A stretch of 64,000 bases of DNA from Polaribacter porphyrae. Lineage in GTDB: Bacteria; Bacteroidota; Bacteroidia; Flavobacteriales; Flavobacteriaceae. The notes under the pieces are model-generated. The model was not told where the DNA came from, ran no database searches, and saw nothing but the letters and a program-made list of their open reading frames with translations. Position numbers and translations under genes: made by a program. How positions within the stretch are numbered: position 1 is the first letter of the stretch; each line of letters begins with the position of its first letter. Of the stretch, positions 54,571-63,926 are shown one piece after another. Location: positions 2,488,937-2,552,936 of the forward strand of contig NZ_MSCN01000001.1 in assembly GCF_002954685.1 (NCBI RefSeq), read 5' to 3'.

Positions 54571-56817
54571 TTATTTATAATAGTAAGCTCCTGTCCAAGA
54601 ATAGTGCTTACCATTAATTGTTATTGTATGTTTTGCTTCTTTTGAAGCCTTTTTATTTGAAGTTATAAATAAGGTCGTATTTCCTTTTATGCTAGTAATT
54701 GAAATCGCTGTATATTCTTGTGAATCTAATTCTACTTTTAACTCTCTTATACTACTTTTAGAGTTAAAAGCTGATTCAGTAACTGGGCTATAACTTCCAT
54801 GAGATTCTAGTGCAGATATGAAGGTTGTGTTCTTGCTATCTTTTCTTCTTAAAATTAATGCTGGATCTCTTCGTAAATTAAACTCTGGATCATTTGCACC
54901 AATTCTTGTAAAAATTAAATCATCAATTTTATTCGTCAAAGATGTTAATGTGTAAAATTTATTATTGTTAAACCAAGAAAACTTACTATTACCAGCTATA
55001 GCTTTTCCTGAAGCCTCTATAAATAAATGTTGATAACCATTCTTTTTTCCTAAAGGTTTGAGAATTTCAGAAGTTTTATATTCAAAATTCGTATCTAATA
55101 CTTGTCCAAAAAAGTAAAATGGAAAATCATATTGATTGAATGTGTTTGATTCAACCCTCATAATATCTAACACAAAAGGCTTTTCAAAATCTTTATCTTT
55201 TATAAGAGCCATAGTTCTGAGTAAATCAGTTCCTTTATAAGTGTTGGCTACTTTAGAACTTACTACTTGCACATTTTCATCCTCTGAAGAAAAATAATGC
55301 AAGTCAGGATGATTTTGACTACCTATTTCATATTTACCTTGGTAATGAGAAGTTTCATTTTGAGTAACAGTATTATGAGCTATGGTTTGTTTTGCCCAAG
55401 TTTTGTTTTCTTTTAGGTAATTTCCACCACCTTTTTGTTCGATATTTACAAAACGAGCCAAACCATAATCTTGTATTAGCTCTTCACCATTTTCATATAA
55501 TGAAAAAGATAATTTATCATAATGTCCATGGCTTGAACCTTGTGATGCATATTTAAAAACCAATTCAATATCTTCATTTCTTAAAATACCTACTCCTCCT
55601 TGTTTTCCATTTGGTCCATCAGAAAGGTTTATAGATTTCTTTTGGAAAGGTTGTGTTTTACCTTCTTTAATACCTAATGCTACTGCTAAACCAGAATCAT
55701 CTAATAATACTCTGTTTTGTTTTTTTGCAATACTTAATAAACCAGAATCTGCATTTCCATATTTATAAGAAATATCTACTGCAGTAACTAAAGAGCCTGT
55801 GTAATAAGACATTCCTTTTTGACCATCATTTAATGGAAAAAAATCGCCATCTGCATCTGATAAATTTAAGAGTGCATTAATAGATTTTAGAAGTACCCCA
55901 TCTTTGTATTCAAATATTTTTAATTCTGGTTTTACATTATGAAGTGCTTCGCCAAAAATTAAGAAAGGGTACATTGCATATCTTTGATAATATGGCCCTT
56001 CATTGTAATATCCATCAGGTGAAAAAGGCTCTTCAATATTTGCTAAAAAACCAGCTTTACCATCTTTATTGATAAAGCCACCATCATCATCTTTTGCAGT
56101 TTTATCCATTTCTTTCCCTTCAATTCCATAGAGAGCACGTTTTATTAAGTCTTCATCATCCATAACCAAACCAATCATACCTACAGCTGCATTACCCCAT
56201 GTACTATGGTTATGCACCCTTTGATAAAATTGAGGACTATCTATAGAAATATGATCTGCAAATGGTCTAAATAAATTGGTTTCTAATTTGTTTCGCTCTT
56301 CTTCTGTTAAGTAGTTATAAATGCAATCATAAGCTTGACTTACATATACTAACCAATTGGAATCATTTAAACATTGCCAGAATAATTTACCTCTTGCATA
56401 AGATCTCGTTTTTGGGTGAAGAGGTAATGTTTTATACATTTCCTCATATTTCATCAACATATTTTTAACATACTTGGCATATTTTTCATCATCTAAAATC
56501 TGATATAAAACGCCTGCTTTTTGTAAAATGAACCAATTTTGTTTGTGCCTTGAATGTGTATAACCCCCAGAATAATCTTTTGGTATTGGAATATCTATTC
56601 CTAAATCAATTTCTGCATCTACTTCTTCTTTTACTTTTTGTAGTGAGTTATCAAAAATGGGAATAGTTCCTAATTTTGATCTAATATCTTGAACACCTCT
56701 AGCTGTAAGTATTAATTTTGGATGTTGATTATTATCATTAATATTGGTAATTTCTTTTTTTTGATTACAAGAAATTATGATTAATAATACCAGTAAAAGT
56801 ATTTGAATTTTTATCAT
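54571..56817 (-). CDS. PL17 exo-oligoalginate lyase lipoprotein
   Basis: The 748-residue lipoprotein (lipobox IIISC, Cys17) has an N-terminal (alpha/alpha) alginate-lyase domain (about 35-370). It also has a C-terminal heparinase II/III-like beta-sheet domain (about 390-740). Catalytic-site segments are RVHNHSTWGN (Asn203, His204) and GYYNEGPYYQRYAMYP (catalytic Tyr), and SHGHYDK holds a conserved His. PL17 enzymes release unsaturated monouronates from alginate oligomers, mostly polyM. It is periplasmic or surface-anchored, followed by kdgF after 10 bp. A strong hairpin stands just 5' of its ATG. Confidence 0.94.
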   Translation of the reverse strand: MIKIQILLLVLLIIISCNQKKEITNINDNNQHPKLILTARGVQDIRSKLGTIPIFDNSLQKVKEEVDAEIDLGIDIPIPKDYSGGYTHSRHKQNWFILQKAGVLYQILDDEKYAKYVKNMLMKYEEMYKTLPLHPKTRSYARGKLFWQCLNDSNWLVYVSQAYDCIYNYLTEEERNKLETNLFRPFADHISIDSPQFYQRVHNHSTWGNAAVGMIGLVMDDEDLIKRALYGIEGKEMDKTAKDDDGGFINKDGKAGFLANIEEPFSPDGYYNEGPYYQRYAMYPFLIFGEALHNVKPELKIFEYKDGVLLKSINALLNLSDADGDFFPLNDGQKGMSYYTGSLVTAVDISYKYGNADSGLLSIAKKQNRVLLDDSGLAVALGIKEGKTQPFQKKSINLSDGPNGKQGGVGILRNEDIELVFKYASQGSSHGHYDKLSFSLYENGEELIQDYGLARFVNIEQKGGGNYLKENKTWAKQTIAHNTVTQNETSHYQGKYEIGSQNHPDLHYFSSEDENVQVVSSKVANTYKGTDLLRTMALIKDKDFEKPFVLDIMRVESNTFNQYDFPFYFFGQVLDTNFEYKTSEILKPLGKKNGYQHLFIEASGKAIAGNSKFSWFNNNKFYTLTSLTNKIDDLIFTRIGANDPEFNLRRDPALILRRKDSKNTTFISALESHGSYSPVTESAFNSKSSIRELKVELDSQEYTAISITSIKGNTTLFITSNKKASKEAKHTITINGKHYSWTGAYYYK

Positions 56818-56828
56818 TAGAACAATTT

Positions 56829-56865
56829 AAAAAAATAAGAACCCATAAAATTATGAGTTCTTATT
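56829..56865 (-). terminator. Terminator-like hairpin between the LTD-like gene and PL17
   Basis: AATAAGAACTCATAA and TTATGGGTTCTTATT (- strand; 56851-56865 with 56834-56848) can pair over up to 15 bp with one G-U; the innermost pairs may stay open. A run of T follows on the - strand. It lies 19 bp beyond the stop of the LTD-like gene and 12 bp before the PL17 ATG, so PL17 needs readthrough or RNA processing. Confidence 0.75.
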
Positions 56866-56883
56866 TAAATTCTGTCTGAATTC

Positions 56884-58101
56884 TTATTTAATTATTAATT
56901 TTTTAGAAGCTGTTAATGTTCCACTTGTTAATTTCATTAAGTAAACACCAGATGATAGATTAGATACGTCTAAAATATTATTTTTTAATGCTGATGTACT
57001 TAATACTCTTTTACCAATTAAATTGTAAACATTGATAGTATTAATTTCTAATGTTGAAGAAATATTTACTTGCAGTGTTGCTGGGTTTGGATAGATACCT
57101 ACTTTAGATGCGAAAACATTATCTACAGATAGCGCTGCTGCTTCCGGATTTAATTGACCGTAAACATCTTTAATACCTTCCCAACCTAAAAATTCATCTG
57201 GATACACTTTTGCACTAGATGTACTGAACACCCAATTTGGCACGCTAGAATTACTACCATTTGCAGAAATAACCCAATCATTCATAGTATAACCTGTCTT
57301 GTTACCTTGTCTTAAAATATAGTTTGCATCAGATGTAGTTGCATAATCTACTATGGTTGCACTAGTGGTAATTTTGTGTTTTGCAGAAAATGAAGCGTGA
57401 TCTTGTACGTAAACTATTTGTGCATATAAAAACTCACCATTTTCATTAGCATCTACATCATCATCATCTCCATAACCAACAGAATCATAGAGCATCCAAG
57501 ATGTATGATCTCCAGATGCATTTATATTTCCATCTGCATCAGAAGAATCACTAGTACCATCTATTCTAACTCCTTTGGGATTTGAACTTGCAGTAACCAA
57601 CATATAGGTTGCAGTTGCATCAATAAGATTACCATCATAACCAATATCTGGAGTTTTTGTAGCCACAGCAGAAGAACTAGAACTAGTTACATCTGTTCCT
57701 GTCAATGCTATTTCGATAACAGTAGCGTCAGAAGAAATAACACTCTTATATGGACTTGCAGTAAAAGAATTGTCATCAGTATCTGTGTAATTGGTGATAA
57801 TTGCTAAAATTCCGTTAGCTCCAAACGTTCTTGTCCCATCTCCTAAAAGTATAGCTTCGCTAACTTTACCTCTACTAGAGCTATTTCCATCACCCTCAAT
57901 AGTAATAAAGTATAAATCAGAAGGAATTACTGCATTAGCAGTTCCTCTAATTTCTATATATTCATTTGTTAAATCTGATCCTGAAGGGCTTGCGATTAAT
58001 TTGTTTATGTAAATACCAGAAGCTGTTGGAATGTTATCAAACATTTGTGAATAGCCTACAAATGTTATTAATAAAGTAATAAAAAGTAATGTTTTTTTCA
58101 T
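56884..58101 (-). CDS. Secreted LTD-like protein with T9SS tail in the alginate locus
   Basis: The ATG at 58101 starts MKKTLLFITLLITFVGYSQ, a signal peptide; a longer frame from 58134 begins inside the operator and was rejected. The 405-residue protein has an LTD-like beta-sandwich (YINKLIASPSGSDLTNEYIEIRG). An acidic region (DSSDADGNINASGDH; GDDDDVDANENGE) that may bind calcium and a T9SS tail (IYPNPATLQVNISST ... KKLIIK) follow. No lyase motif is evident. It is probably a surface-displayed alginate-binding or adhesion protein. It has its own tandem operator at 58123. Confidence 0.78.
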   Translation of the reverse strand: MKKTLLFITLLITFVGYSQMFDNIPTASGIYINKLIASPSGSDLTNEYIEIRGTANAVIPSDLYFITIEGDGNSSSRGKVSEAILLGDGTRTFGANGILAIITNYTDTDDNSFTASPYKSVISSDATVIEIALTGTDVTSSSSSAVATKTPDIGYDGNLIDATATYMLVTASSNPKGVRIDGTSDSSDADGNINASGDHTSWMLYDSVGYGDDDDVDANENGEFLYAQIVYVQDHASFSAKHKITTSATIVDYATTSDANYILRQGNKTGYTMNDWVISANGSNSSVPNWVFSTSSAKVYPDEFLGWEGIKDVYGQLNPEAAALSVDNVFASKVGIYPNPATLQVNISSTLEINTINVYNLIGKRVLSTSALKNNILDVSNLSSGVYLMKLTSGTLTASKKLIIK

Positions 58102-58122
58102 AAAGATTGTTTTAAAAATTAA

Positions 58123-58152
58123 TTGGTCAACCAAATTGGTTTACCAAATTTA
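58123..58152 (-). promoter_or_regulatory. Tandem GntR-type operator overlapping a -7 box
   Basis: TTGGTCAACCAA (58123-58134) and TTGGTTTACCAA (58136-58147) are 13 bp apart. On the - strand TAAATTTG (58145-58152) is the -7 box fused to the operator. The start codon at 58101 follows after 21 bp. Confidence 0.82.
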
Positions 58153-58313
58153 CAAATTAAATTGAATTATCAAAATTTATTTGTAAAAACAATTTTTAAA
58201 TATTTAATTTAATTAGAAATTATAATTATTTTGGAAAATGAATTTTGTTGAACCATTAACTTCTTGTTTTGAAAAAGAATTTATGTTTCAGTATAGGTAT
58301 TTGGATAATAAAG

Positions 58314-59345
58314 CTAATTAGGAGCTATACTTTTGCCTACTGTAGCTTTTTTAAACCATACTTCTGCATAACTTCCATTTGCATATTGTTTTGCAATATT
58401 TCCACCATAAACTTCTGATTTGGTACTTTTAGCATTGGCTTGGTTGTAAGCTCCTTGTTTAAAGTAGTTTAATTCACCTGCATAAGCTATTTTACGCTCT
58501 ACACCACCTCCTTTTTCTCTATTGGCATATACTTTTTTAACTTGATTTGGAACATCTGCTCTTTTTGTAAATTCAGATTGTATCAAACTCTTGGTGAATT
58601 TTATTGTTTTATGATTTTTACTTGTAAAAGTTAAATACATTATTCCTTTGTAAACATTTACTTCGTAAGTGAACTCTACTCCTAGTTCAATTCCGTCTTT
58701 GGGCTCTTCTGGAAAACCTGTTGGACTAGAACCTACTACTGAAAAATCATGACCCCAAACTGCAGTAGAATAATCAAACCTGCCAATATTATCTCCTTCT
58801 GTATTGATTTCATAATTCCAGAAAACAGAACCTTTTTTATGATTTGGAAACTTCTTATAATAAATTTTTAAGGGTTCATTTTCATGACCTTCATCACTAT
58901 GAATTTGACCAATTACAACAGAAAATGATGACGCAGCATTTGCATGACCTGTTGTAGAAACGTGCATCACTTTTAAGGTTCCTGTTAATCTTCCACCTTC
59001 TTCAGGAATCCAGTGCTTCTTTTCTCCTAATTCTGTTCTTGTATTACTAGATGTTCTTGATGTGATTCCAGAATTTGGTGTTTTATAGACAACCCAATTT
59101 GTTTTTCCATCATTTTCTACATAAAAGAAATTATCTTTTTTAAAGTTTATTAAATTCTCTGTACGTGTTCCATCACCCAAAAGAATTTTCCATTTATCCA
59201 TAAAAGGTAGTACATCACTTGGATATTTTACAGTTTTTGAATCTTTATTTTTATCACTAGTTTTTGTTTTGCAACTACTTATCACAAAAAATAAACTTAA
59301 GAAAATAGCAAGATAAATATTTGGTTTTTTGGTTTTTAAAATCAT
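58314..59345 (-). CDS. PL7-family alginate lyase lipoprotein
   Basis: The 343-residue lipoprotein (lipobox VISSC, Cys25) has a PL7 beta-jelly-roll. The three family motifs are present: NTRTELGEK (Arg103, Glu105), VIGQIH (Gln147, His149) and YFKQGAYNQ with the catalytic Tyr near residue 305. The first motif usually reads R-T-E-L-R; here Arg is replaced by Gly at the last position. PL7 lyases are endo-acting and produce alginate oligomers at the cell surface. It is the last gene of the operon that starts with the second PL6 gene, 46 bp after the kinase gene. Confidence 0.93.
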   Translation of the reverse strand: MILKTKKPNIYLAIFLSLFFVISSCKTKTSDKNKDSKTVKYPSDVLPFMDKWKILLGDGTRTENLINFKKDNFFYVENDGKTNWVVYKTPNSGITSRTSSNTRTELGEKKHWIPEEGGRLTGTLKVMHVSTTGHANAASSFSVVIGQIHSDEGHENEPLKIYYKKFPNHKKGSVFWNYEINTEGDNIGRFDYSTAVWGHDFSVVGSSPTGFPEEPKDGIELGVEFTYEVNVYKGIMYLTFTSKNHKTIKFTKSLIQSEFTKRADVPNQVKKVYANREKGGGVERKIAYAGELNYFKQGAYNQANAKSTKSEVYGGNIAKQYANGSYAEVWFKKATVGKSIAPN

Positions 59346-59391
59346 ATTTTCTAATATTAAAAAGTGTAATTTTTGTTTCTTTTGAATTAAA

Positions 59392-60393
59392 TTACCTTAC
59401 AATAGCACCACTAGTGTTTCCTTGCATTAAACTGATTACATTTTCTAATGATACAGTATTTACATCTCCAGGAACAGTATGCTTTAAAGCACAAGCTGAA
59501 GCAGCAAAATCAATCGCTTTTTCATCATCAAAATGTAACAACCCGTAAATTAAACCTGCAGCAAAAGCATCACCTGTACCAACTCTATCTATAATATGCG
59601 TGATATTTAACATATCAGTTTTTATGTATTTTTTACCATTCCAAATTTTACCCTGAATTTGATGATGAGAGGCACTTAAAGTTCTTCTCGTTTTTTTAAC
59701 TACTTTCTTAATGTGAGGATTTGCAGCAATTAATTGTTTTGATAAAGATTTAAAACTATCCTCATCATTCCCAATGCCAAACATTTCACGAATTCCTCTA
59801 CTACTGGTAATTACAACATCAGAATATTCTGTTAAACTTGGAATTACTTCTTGCATTGGTCTTCCATATTTCCACATATTGCTTCTTGAGTTAATGTCTC
59901 CAGAAACAGTAATGCCTAATTTATTTGCAGTTTTTATAGCTTCTAAGCAACATTGTGCAGCACCTTCTGAAATTGCAGGTGTAATACCTGTCCAATGAAA
60001 CCAATCTGCGTCTCTTAACACCTCTTCCCAATTAATCATAGAAGGTTTAATCTGTGAAAAAGCAGATCCTTCTCTTTCGTAAATTACTTCACTAGATCTA
60101 TGCACAGCTCCTTTTTCTAGAAAGTATTTTCCCATCATTTGATCGCCATAAATAACATGCTCTGTACTCAACCAATGTTTACGTAAAAATTGGGTTGCAG
60201 CTTTACCTAATGCGTTGTCTGGAAACCTAGTAACGTGAGCAGCTTTCATGCCCAAATACGCACAAGATATTGCTGCATTTGCCTCTCCTCCTCCATAAAC
60301 CAATTCGAAAGAAGAAGCTTGTGAAAATTTTTCATATCCAGGAGGCGATAAACGCATCATTACCTCACCAAATGTTATTAATTTTTTTGGCAT
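59392..60393 (-). CDS. kdgK: PfkB-family sugar kinase, probable 2-keto-3-deoxygluconate kinase
   Basis: The 333-residue cytoplasmic kinase shows both PfkB signatures: GGGEANAAISCAYLG near the N-terminus and DRVGTGDAFAAGL with the catalytic Asp near residue 270. In alginate loci this enzyme phosphorylates KDG to KDPG. It is encoded between the 142-residue secreted protein gene (35 bp) and the PL7 gene. KDPG aldolase, the next step, is not in the window. An alternative PfkB sugar substrate cannot be excluded by sequence, but context is strong. Confidence 0.88.
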   Translation of the reverse strand: MPKKLITFGEVMMRLSPPGYEKFSQASSFELVYGGGEANAAISCAYLGMKAAHVTRFPDNALGKAATQFLRKHWLSTEHVIYGDQMMGKYFLEKGAVHRSSEVIYEREGSAFSQIKPSMINWEEVLRDADWFHWTGITPAISEGAAQCCLEAIKTANKLGITVSGDINSRSNMWKYGRPMQEVIPSLTEYSDVVITSSRGIREMFGIGNDEDSFKSLSKQLIAANPHIKKVVKKTRRTLSASHHQIQGKIWNGKKYIKTDMLNITHIIDRVGTGDAFAAGLIYGLLHFDDEKAIDFAASACALKHTVPGDVNTVSLENVISLMQGNTSGAIVR

Positions 60394-60428
60394 AATAAAT
60401 ATCTCGTTTTTTCTTAGAATCTTATAAG

Positions 60429-60857
60429 TTAGTTTCTAATATATTTAACATTAACAACTTTATCTGATATTACTTCTTCATCTAAAATAATTCTGATTTT
60501 AATTTTCCCTTCTGGTATTATTACTTCTCTAAATTTTCTTGAATTCCACGTATTATGTGTTCTTTTTTTAGGTTTAAATTTATATTTACTACTCTGTACT
60601 AAATAGTTGTCATCCATATCTAAAATATCAATAGATGTAACATATTTATTTTTATTTAGATTAAACCACTTCACATAAAAAAACACTTTATCTTCTTCTT
60701 TTACTTTAATTTCTTTTAAGTTATCTACAGGTTTTTTATTTTCACCCATATCAGAAGTAATAATCAATCTGGCTTTTATTGTGTTTTTTTCTTTATTTTG
60801 TCCAACACATATTGCAGAAAAAAAGATTGTAAAAAATAAAAATTTATTTATTATCAT
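60429..60857 (-). CDS. Small secreted protein of unknown function in the alginate operon
   Basis: The 142-residue protein has a signal peptide (ICVGQ) and one beta-rich domain. Segments include ITSDMGENKKPVDNLKEIKVKEEDKVFFYVKW, broken here as ITSDMGENKKPVDN and VFFYVKWFNLNKNKYV, and then IIPEGKIKIRIILDEE. I recognise no family or catalytic motif; the pattern suggests a small Ig-like or binding fold. It lies 15 bp after the PL6 gene and 35 bp before kdgK. It could assist binding or folding at the surface. Confidence 0.65.
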   Translation of the reverse strand: MIINKFLFFTIFFSAICVGQNKEKNTIKARLIITSDMGENKKPVDNLKEIKVKEEDKVFFYVKWFNLNKNKYVTSIDILDMDDNYLVQSSKYKFKPKKRTHNTWNSRKFREVIIPEGKIKIRIILDEEVISDKVVNVKYIRN

Positions 60858-60872
60858 TAGCAGTTTTTTTAA

Positions 60873-63182
60873 TTAGTACATTAAGGTTTGCTTCAGGTTT
60901 TCCTCGGTTTTTAATATTCCAGAATTTATTAATGTGTTGTTAGATTCGATATTATTTTTTGCACCCCAAAGAATTGATACAAATTTGACTTTGTTATTTT
61001 TAAAGATATTATTGTTGATGTTTACATTGTGAATTCCATTATGATTAAAAAGTCTTTTATTTTTTTCTGATGCACCAGAATTTGTAAACGTTGAATTGGT
61101 TACTAATAAATTTCCCCCTATTGTAGATTCATCATAACCACCTCTGTAATAATCAATCACATTTTGTTTTACGTTAGTAAATATACAACCATCTATAGTT
61201 AAATATTCTGTGTTGTAATCTCCTCTGTCATTGGTTTCTTCTGATAATTCTAAACCATTTTCACAATTTGTAATTGAAGAACCTTTAAAAATAATTTCTT
61301 CTGAAAATGCTTGTTTGTAAACTCTTAATACATAATTAAAATTACTGATTTCACAATAATTAACTTTTAAGCCAAAATGATTTGACATGTTCTTTTTTAA
61401 TGTTGCAAAAAGATAGTTTGTATTGTTTCCTTTTAAAATTACTTTTTCAATTTTTAACTTTCCATAAGGCTGTAATGAGAAAAGTGGAGTTTCTTTTTCT
61501 CCATTATAAATTATATGAGCTTTTCCATCTCCAGAGCTTGTAATAGTAATAGACTTTTTAATAACTAATGGCTTATTAATTTCAAATAAACCAAATCCTA
61601 AATCTATAATATCTCCATTTTCAGCTTCATCTATTTTTGCCTGTAAATTATCATTTATACCAACAGAAATAGTTTTTGGTTCTTTAGCTTCAAACACATT
61701 AGAATACCAATCTGCACCATATTTAGATTTGTCTAATACGTTTAGCTTGATATTTTGTGATGTTGCTAATGCACCAATTTGATTCGATTTTCCTCTTGAA
61801 TTTCCTAATAAATCTTCAGTAATATTCTCAAAATCGAAACCATTATAAGGTGCTACATCACTAAAACCTGAAACAGGTACTGAAATATCAGAACAAATAT
61901 CAGTTAAAGTTAAATCTTTTGAAATTAACCAATCTTTTTCTTTAAAATCAACTCCATTATTATCAATTATATTGCTATTAAATGTTACTCCATCTGCTTT
62001 ATCATGTTCAATAATTGGGTTTTCATCACCTTTAGAATTATAAATTACATTATTTACAACTTCTGTTCTTAAGGCTCTTGCTGAACGAATTTCTGACTTT
62101 GGTAATACGTCTTTTTGTGCTAAATTTTGTCCTACTCCAAATTGAAAAGGTGAGTCTGAATCTACAAACGTATTGTAAGCCACAACTACATCTGTAACTT
62201 GGTTGTATCTATTTAATGGCGATTTTGGAATTCCGTTCATAATTGCAATCGGGCTTCTAAAATTCTTACCTTTTATTTTGTAAAACAGGTTATTTGTAAC
62301 CCAATGGCCCGTATTTATAATTCTGATTCCTCCATAATTTTCGTTTTTACCATCACCAATAAAATAATTACCATCTATAGATACATAATTACCATGTCTT
62401 GTAACTACTGAACCTTCACTTTTGTAAAAAACGTTGTTTTTAATAATGTTAAAATTGGTTTTGCTTGAGATAATTTCAACTTCTCCATTACATTCTTCAA
62501 ATAGATTATTTGCAATTAATGTATTACTTGGTGACATTGATGTAAAGCTACTTCCTAACTGAATGGTTTCACCTCTTGCGCCACCTTTTCTTGGTCTTGG
62601 TCCAAAATGATTATTAATGATTTTATGGTAATTTCTGATACTTTGATTCCCTTTTAAATCTACTCTTAAAGTTGGTCCTCCATTTGTTTTTCCTGCTAAA
62701 TAACAATTACTAAATTCGTTGTGCTTACCATATAATTGCACCCAAAGATTATCTTGATCACGTTCTAAATTATTGAAATCTAAAATTACACAATTGGTAA
62801 CTTTTGAATGATTTGCAACTTGTTTTTCACTTGTTCTAAAAGCGATTACATTCTTTTTAGGAGAATGTCCGTTTCTAAAAAATAAACCAGAAACGTTTAA
62901 ATAATTTCCACTCATTTCTAAACTAGAAACTCCTTCTATAAATACTTTCCCAGCAGTTTCTGCTTTTAGTGAAATTGGATTTTCTTTTGTTCCTTCTCCT
63001 GTAAATTTAATTTCTACATCTGTCCAAACTCCATTTTTTAACACAATAATATCGCCAGCAACTGTATTTTTTAATGCTTTTTGTAGCGATTCATTGTTAG
63101 TTACTAAAATTTCATTTGAATTATTTATTTTACATGAAATTAGTACTAGTAATATGCAGAATAGGATTGAAGTATTTCTCAT
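60873..63182 (-). CDS. PL6-family alginate lyase lipoprotein, two beta-helix domains
   Basis: The ATG at 63182 gives MRNTSILFCILLVLISC, a lipoprotein signal (Cys17); a longer frame from TTG 63212 would start inside the operator and was rejected. The 769-residue protein has a PL6 beta-helix with CNGEVEIISSKT (calcium-binding Glu234/236, catalytic Lys241) and VVTRHGN (Arg262). A second beta-helix domain lies at about 490-760. It is a paralogue of the enzyme at 40574, but is lipid-anchored instead of soluble. First gene of the operon PL6, small secreted protein, kdgK, PL7. Confidence 0.92.
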   Translation of the reverse strand: MRNTSILFCILLVLISCKINNSNEILVTNNESLQKALKNTVAGDIIVLKNGVWTDVEIKFTGEGTKENPISLKAETAGKVFIEGVSSLEMSGNYLNVSGLFFRNGHSPKKNVIAFRTSEKQVANHSKVTNCVILDFNNLERDQDNLWVQLYGKHNEFSNCYLAGKTNGGPTLRVDLKGNQSIRNYHKIINNHFGPRPRKGGARGETIQLGSSFTSMSPSNTLIANNLFEECNGEVEIISSKTNFNIIKNNVFYKSEGSVVTRHGNYVSIDGNYFIGDGKNENYGGIRIINTGHWVTNNLFYKIKGKNFRSPIAIMNGIPKSPLNRYNQVTDVVVAYNTFVDSDSPFQFGVGQNLAQKDVLPKSEIRSARALRTEVVNNVIYNSKGDENPIIEHDKADGVTFNSNIIDNNGVDFKEKDWLISKDLTLTDICSDISVPVSGFSDVAPYNGFDFENITEDLLGNSRGKSNQIGALATSQNIKLNVLDKSKYGADWYSNVFEAKEPKTISVGINDNLQAKIDEAENGDIIDLGFGLFEINKPLVIKKSITITSSGDGKAHIIYNGEKETPLFSLQPYGKLKIEKVILKGNNTNYLFATLKKNMSNHFGLKVNYCEISNFNYVLRVYKQAFSEEIIFKGSSITNCENGLELSEETNDRGDYNTEYLTIDGCIFTNVKQNVIDYYRGGYDESTIGGNLLVTNSTFTNSGASEKNKRLFNHNGIHNVNINNNIFKNNKVKFVSILWGAKNNIESNNTLINSGILKTEENLKQTLMY

Positions 63183-63187
63183 AAAAA

Positions 63188-63217
63188 TTGGTTTACCAAT
63201 TTGGTTTACCAAATATA
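63188..63217 (-). promoter_or_regulatory. Tandem GntR-type operator overlapping the -7 box of the second PL6 operon
   Basis: TTGGTTTACCAA occurs at 63188-63199 and 63201-63212, 13 bp apart. On the - strand the -7 box TATATTTG (63210-63217) overlaps it. The ATG at 63182 is 5 bp away, nearly the same as for the PL6 gene at 40574. Confidence 0.84.
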
Positions 63218-63589
63218 GGAATTATATTTTCAAAACCAAGAAATTTATTTTTAACAATTATTTCAATTTAAAGATAAACATTTATTACCATTATTTTATA
63301 TCTAATGTGAAGATTTACTAGTGCTCCCACTCATGCGCTACTATCAGACCAATTTTGTTTGACTATCAGAGAGTTAGTGTATTTTAGAACCCTTTTACAC
63401 ATCGAATCATTCAGTTTTTGAGTTTGTTTTTCAAATTTTTGAAAAGCTCTAAATTTTGAAAACAATTTTAGTTTTACTTAAAATTCACTTTTATTTGTGA
63501 GATAAAAAAGTATAATTCTTGTCATTCTTCAGTAAAATTTGTTATGCTTTAGGAATTCAAAATCATTTATTGCTTGATAATTTTACATT
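63218..63589. other. Non-coding A/T-rich stretch
   Basis: No reading frame with gene-like features is visible in these 372 bases. ACTATCAGA occurs twice (near 63338 and 63363), in a slightly less A/T-rich patch. No hairpin with a T-tract was found. Confidence 0.4.
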
Positions 63590-63926
63590 AACAATAAAAC
63601 CATCAACTGCTCATTATTGGAAAAATGATAATCCACATAAATGTTAAGGAAGTGAATTCTCATCAAGTATCAATAGCAATATTGATGATTTGCAAATTAT
63701 CTATGATCAAAAAGTAGAACAACTCAAAAAAATGTTTGTTACTTTTTGTAAAGTTTACATTACTATTCTAAATTTTATTGGAGAAAAAGAATTTAAAAAT
63801 ACTAAAAACTATACTGATAAGTATTTAAAATTAGAGACTTCGTTTCCACACAGAATAGGTAAATTATTACTTGCAAATAGCAGAAAAAAAATTGTCCCAA
63901 AATTAGTTAAACCCAACAGAAAATAA
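63590..63926 (+). pseudogene. Possible relic reading frame at the window edge
   Basis: One frame can be read from about 63590 to the stop at 63924-63926, broken by a TAA at 63645-63647. The part after a 63690 ATG-type start encodes about 78 residues (QIIYDQKVEQLKKMF ... KLVKPNRK), Lys-rich, without signal peptide. I recognise no family. It may be a decayed mobile-element or regulatory gene, or chance. Confidence 0.2.

Noticed and set aside
58102..58134. TTG-initiated N-terminal extension of the LTD-like protein
   Set aside because: It starts inside the operator and precedes a perfect signal peptide beginning at ATG 58101.
63183..63212. TTG-initiated extension of the second PL6 lyase
   Set aside because: It lies in the operator and would move the lipoprotein signal away from the N-terminus.
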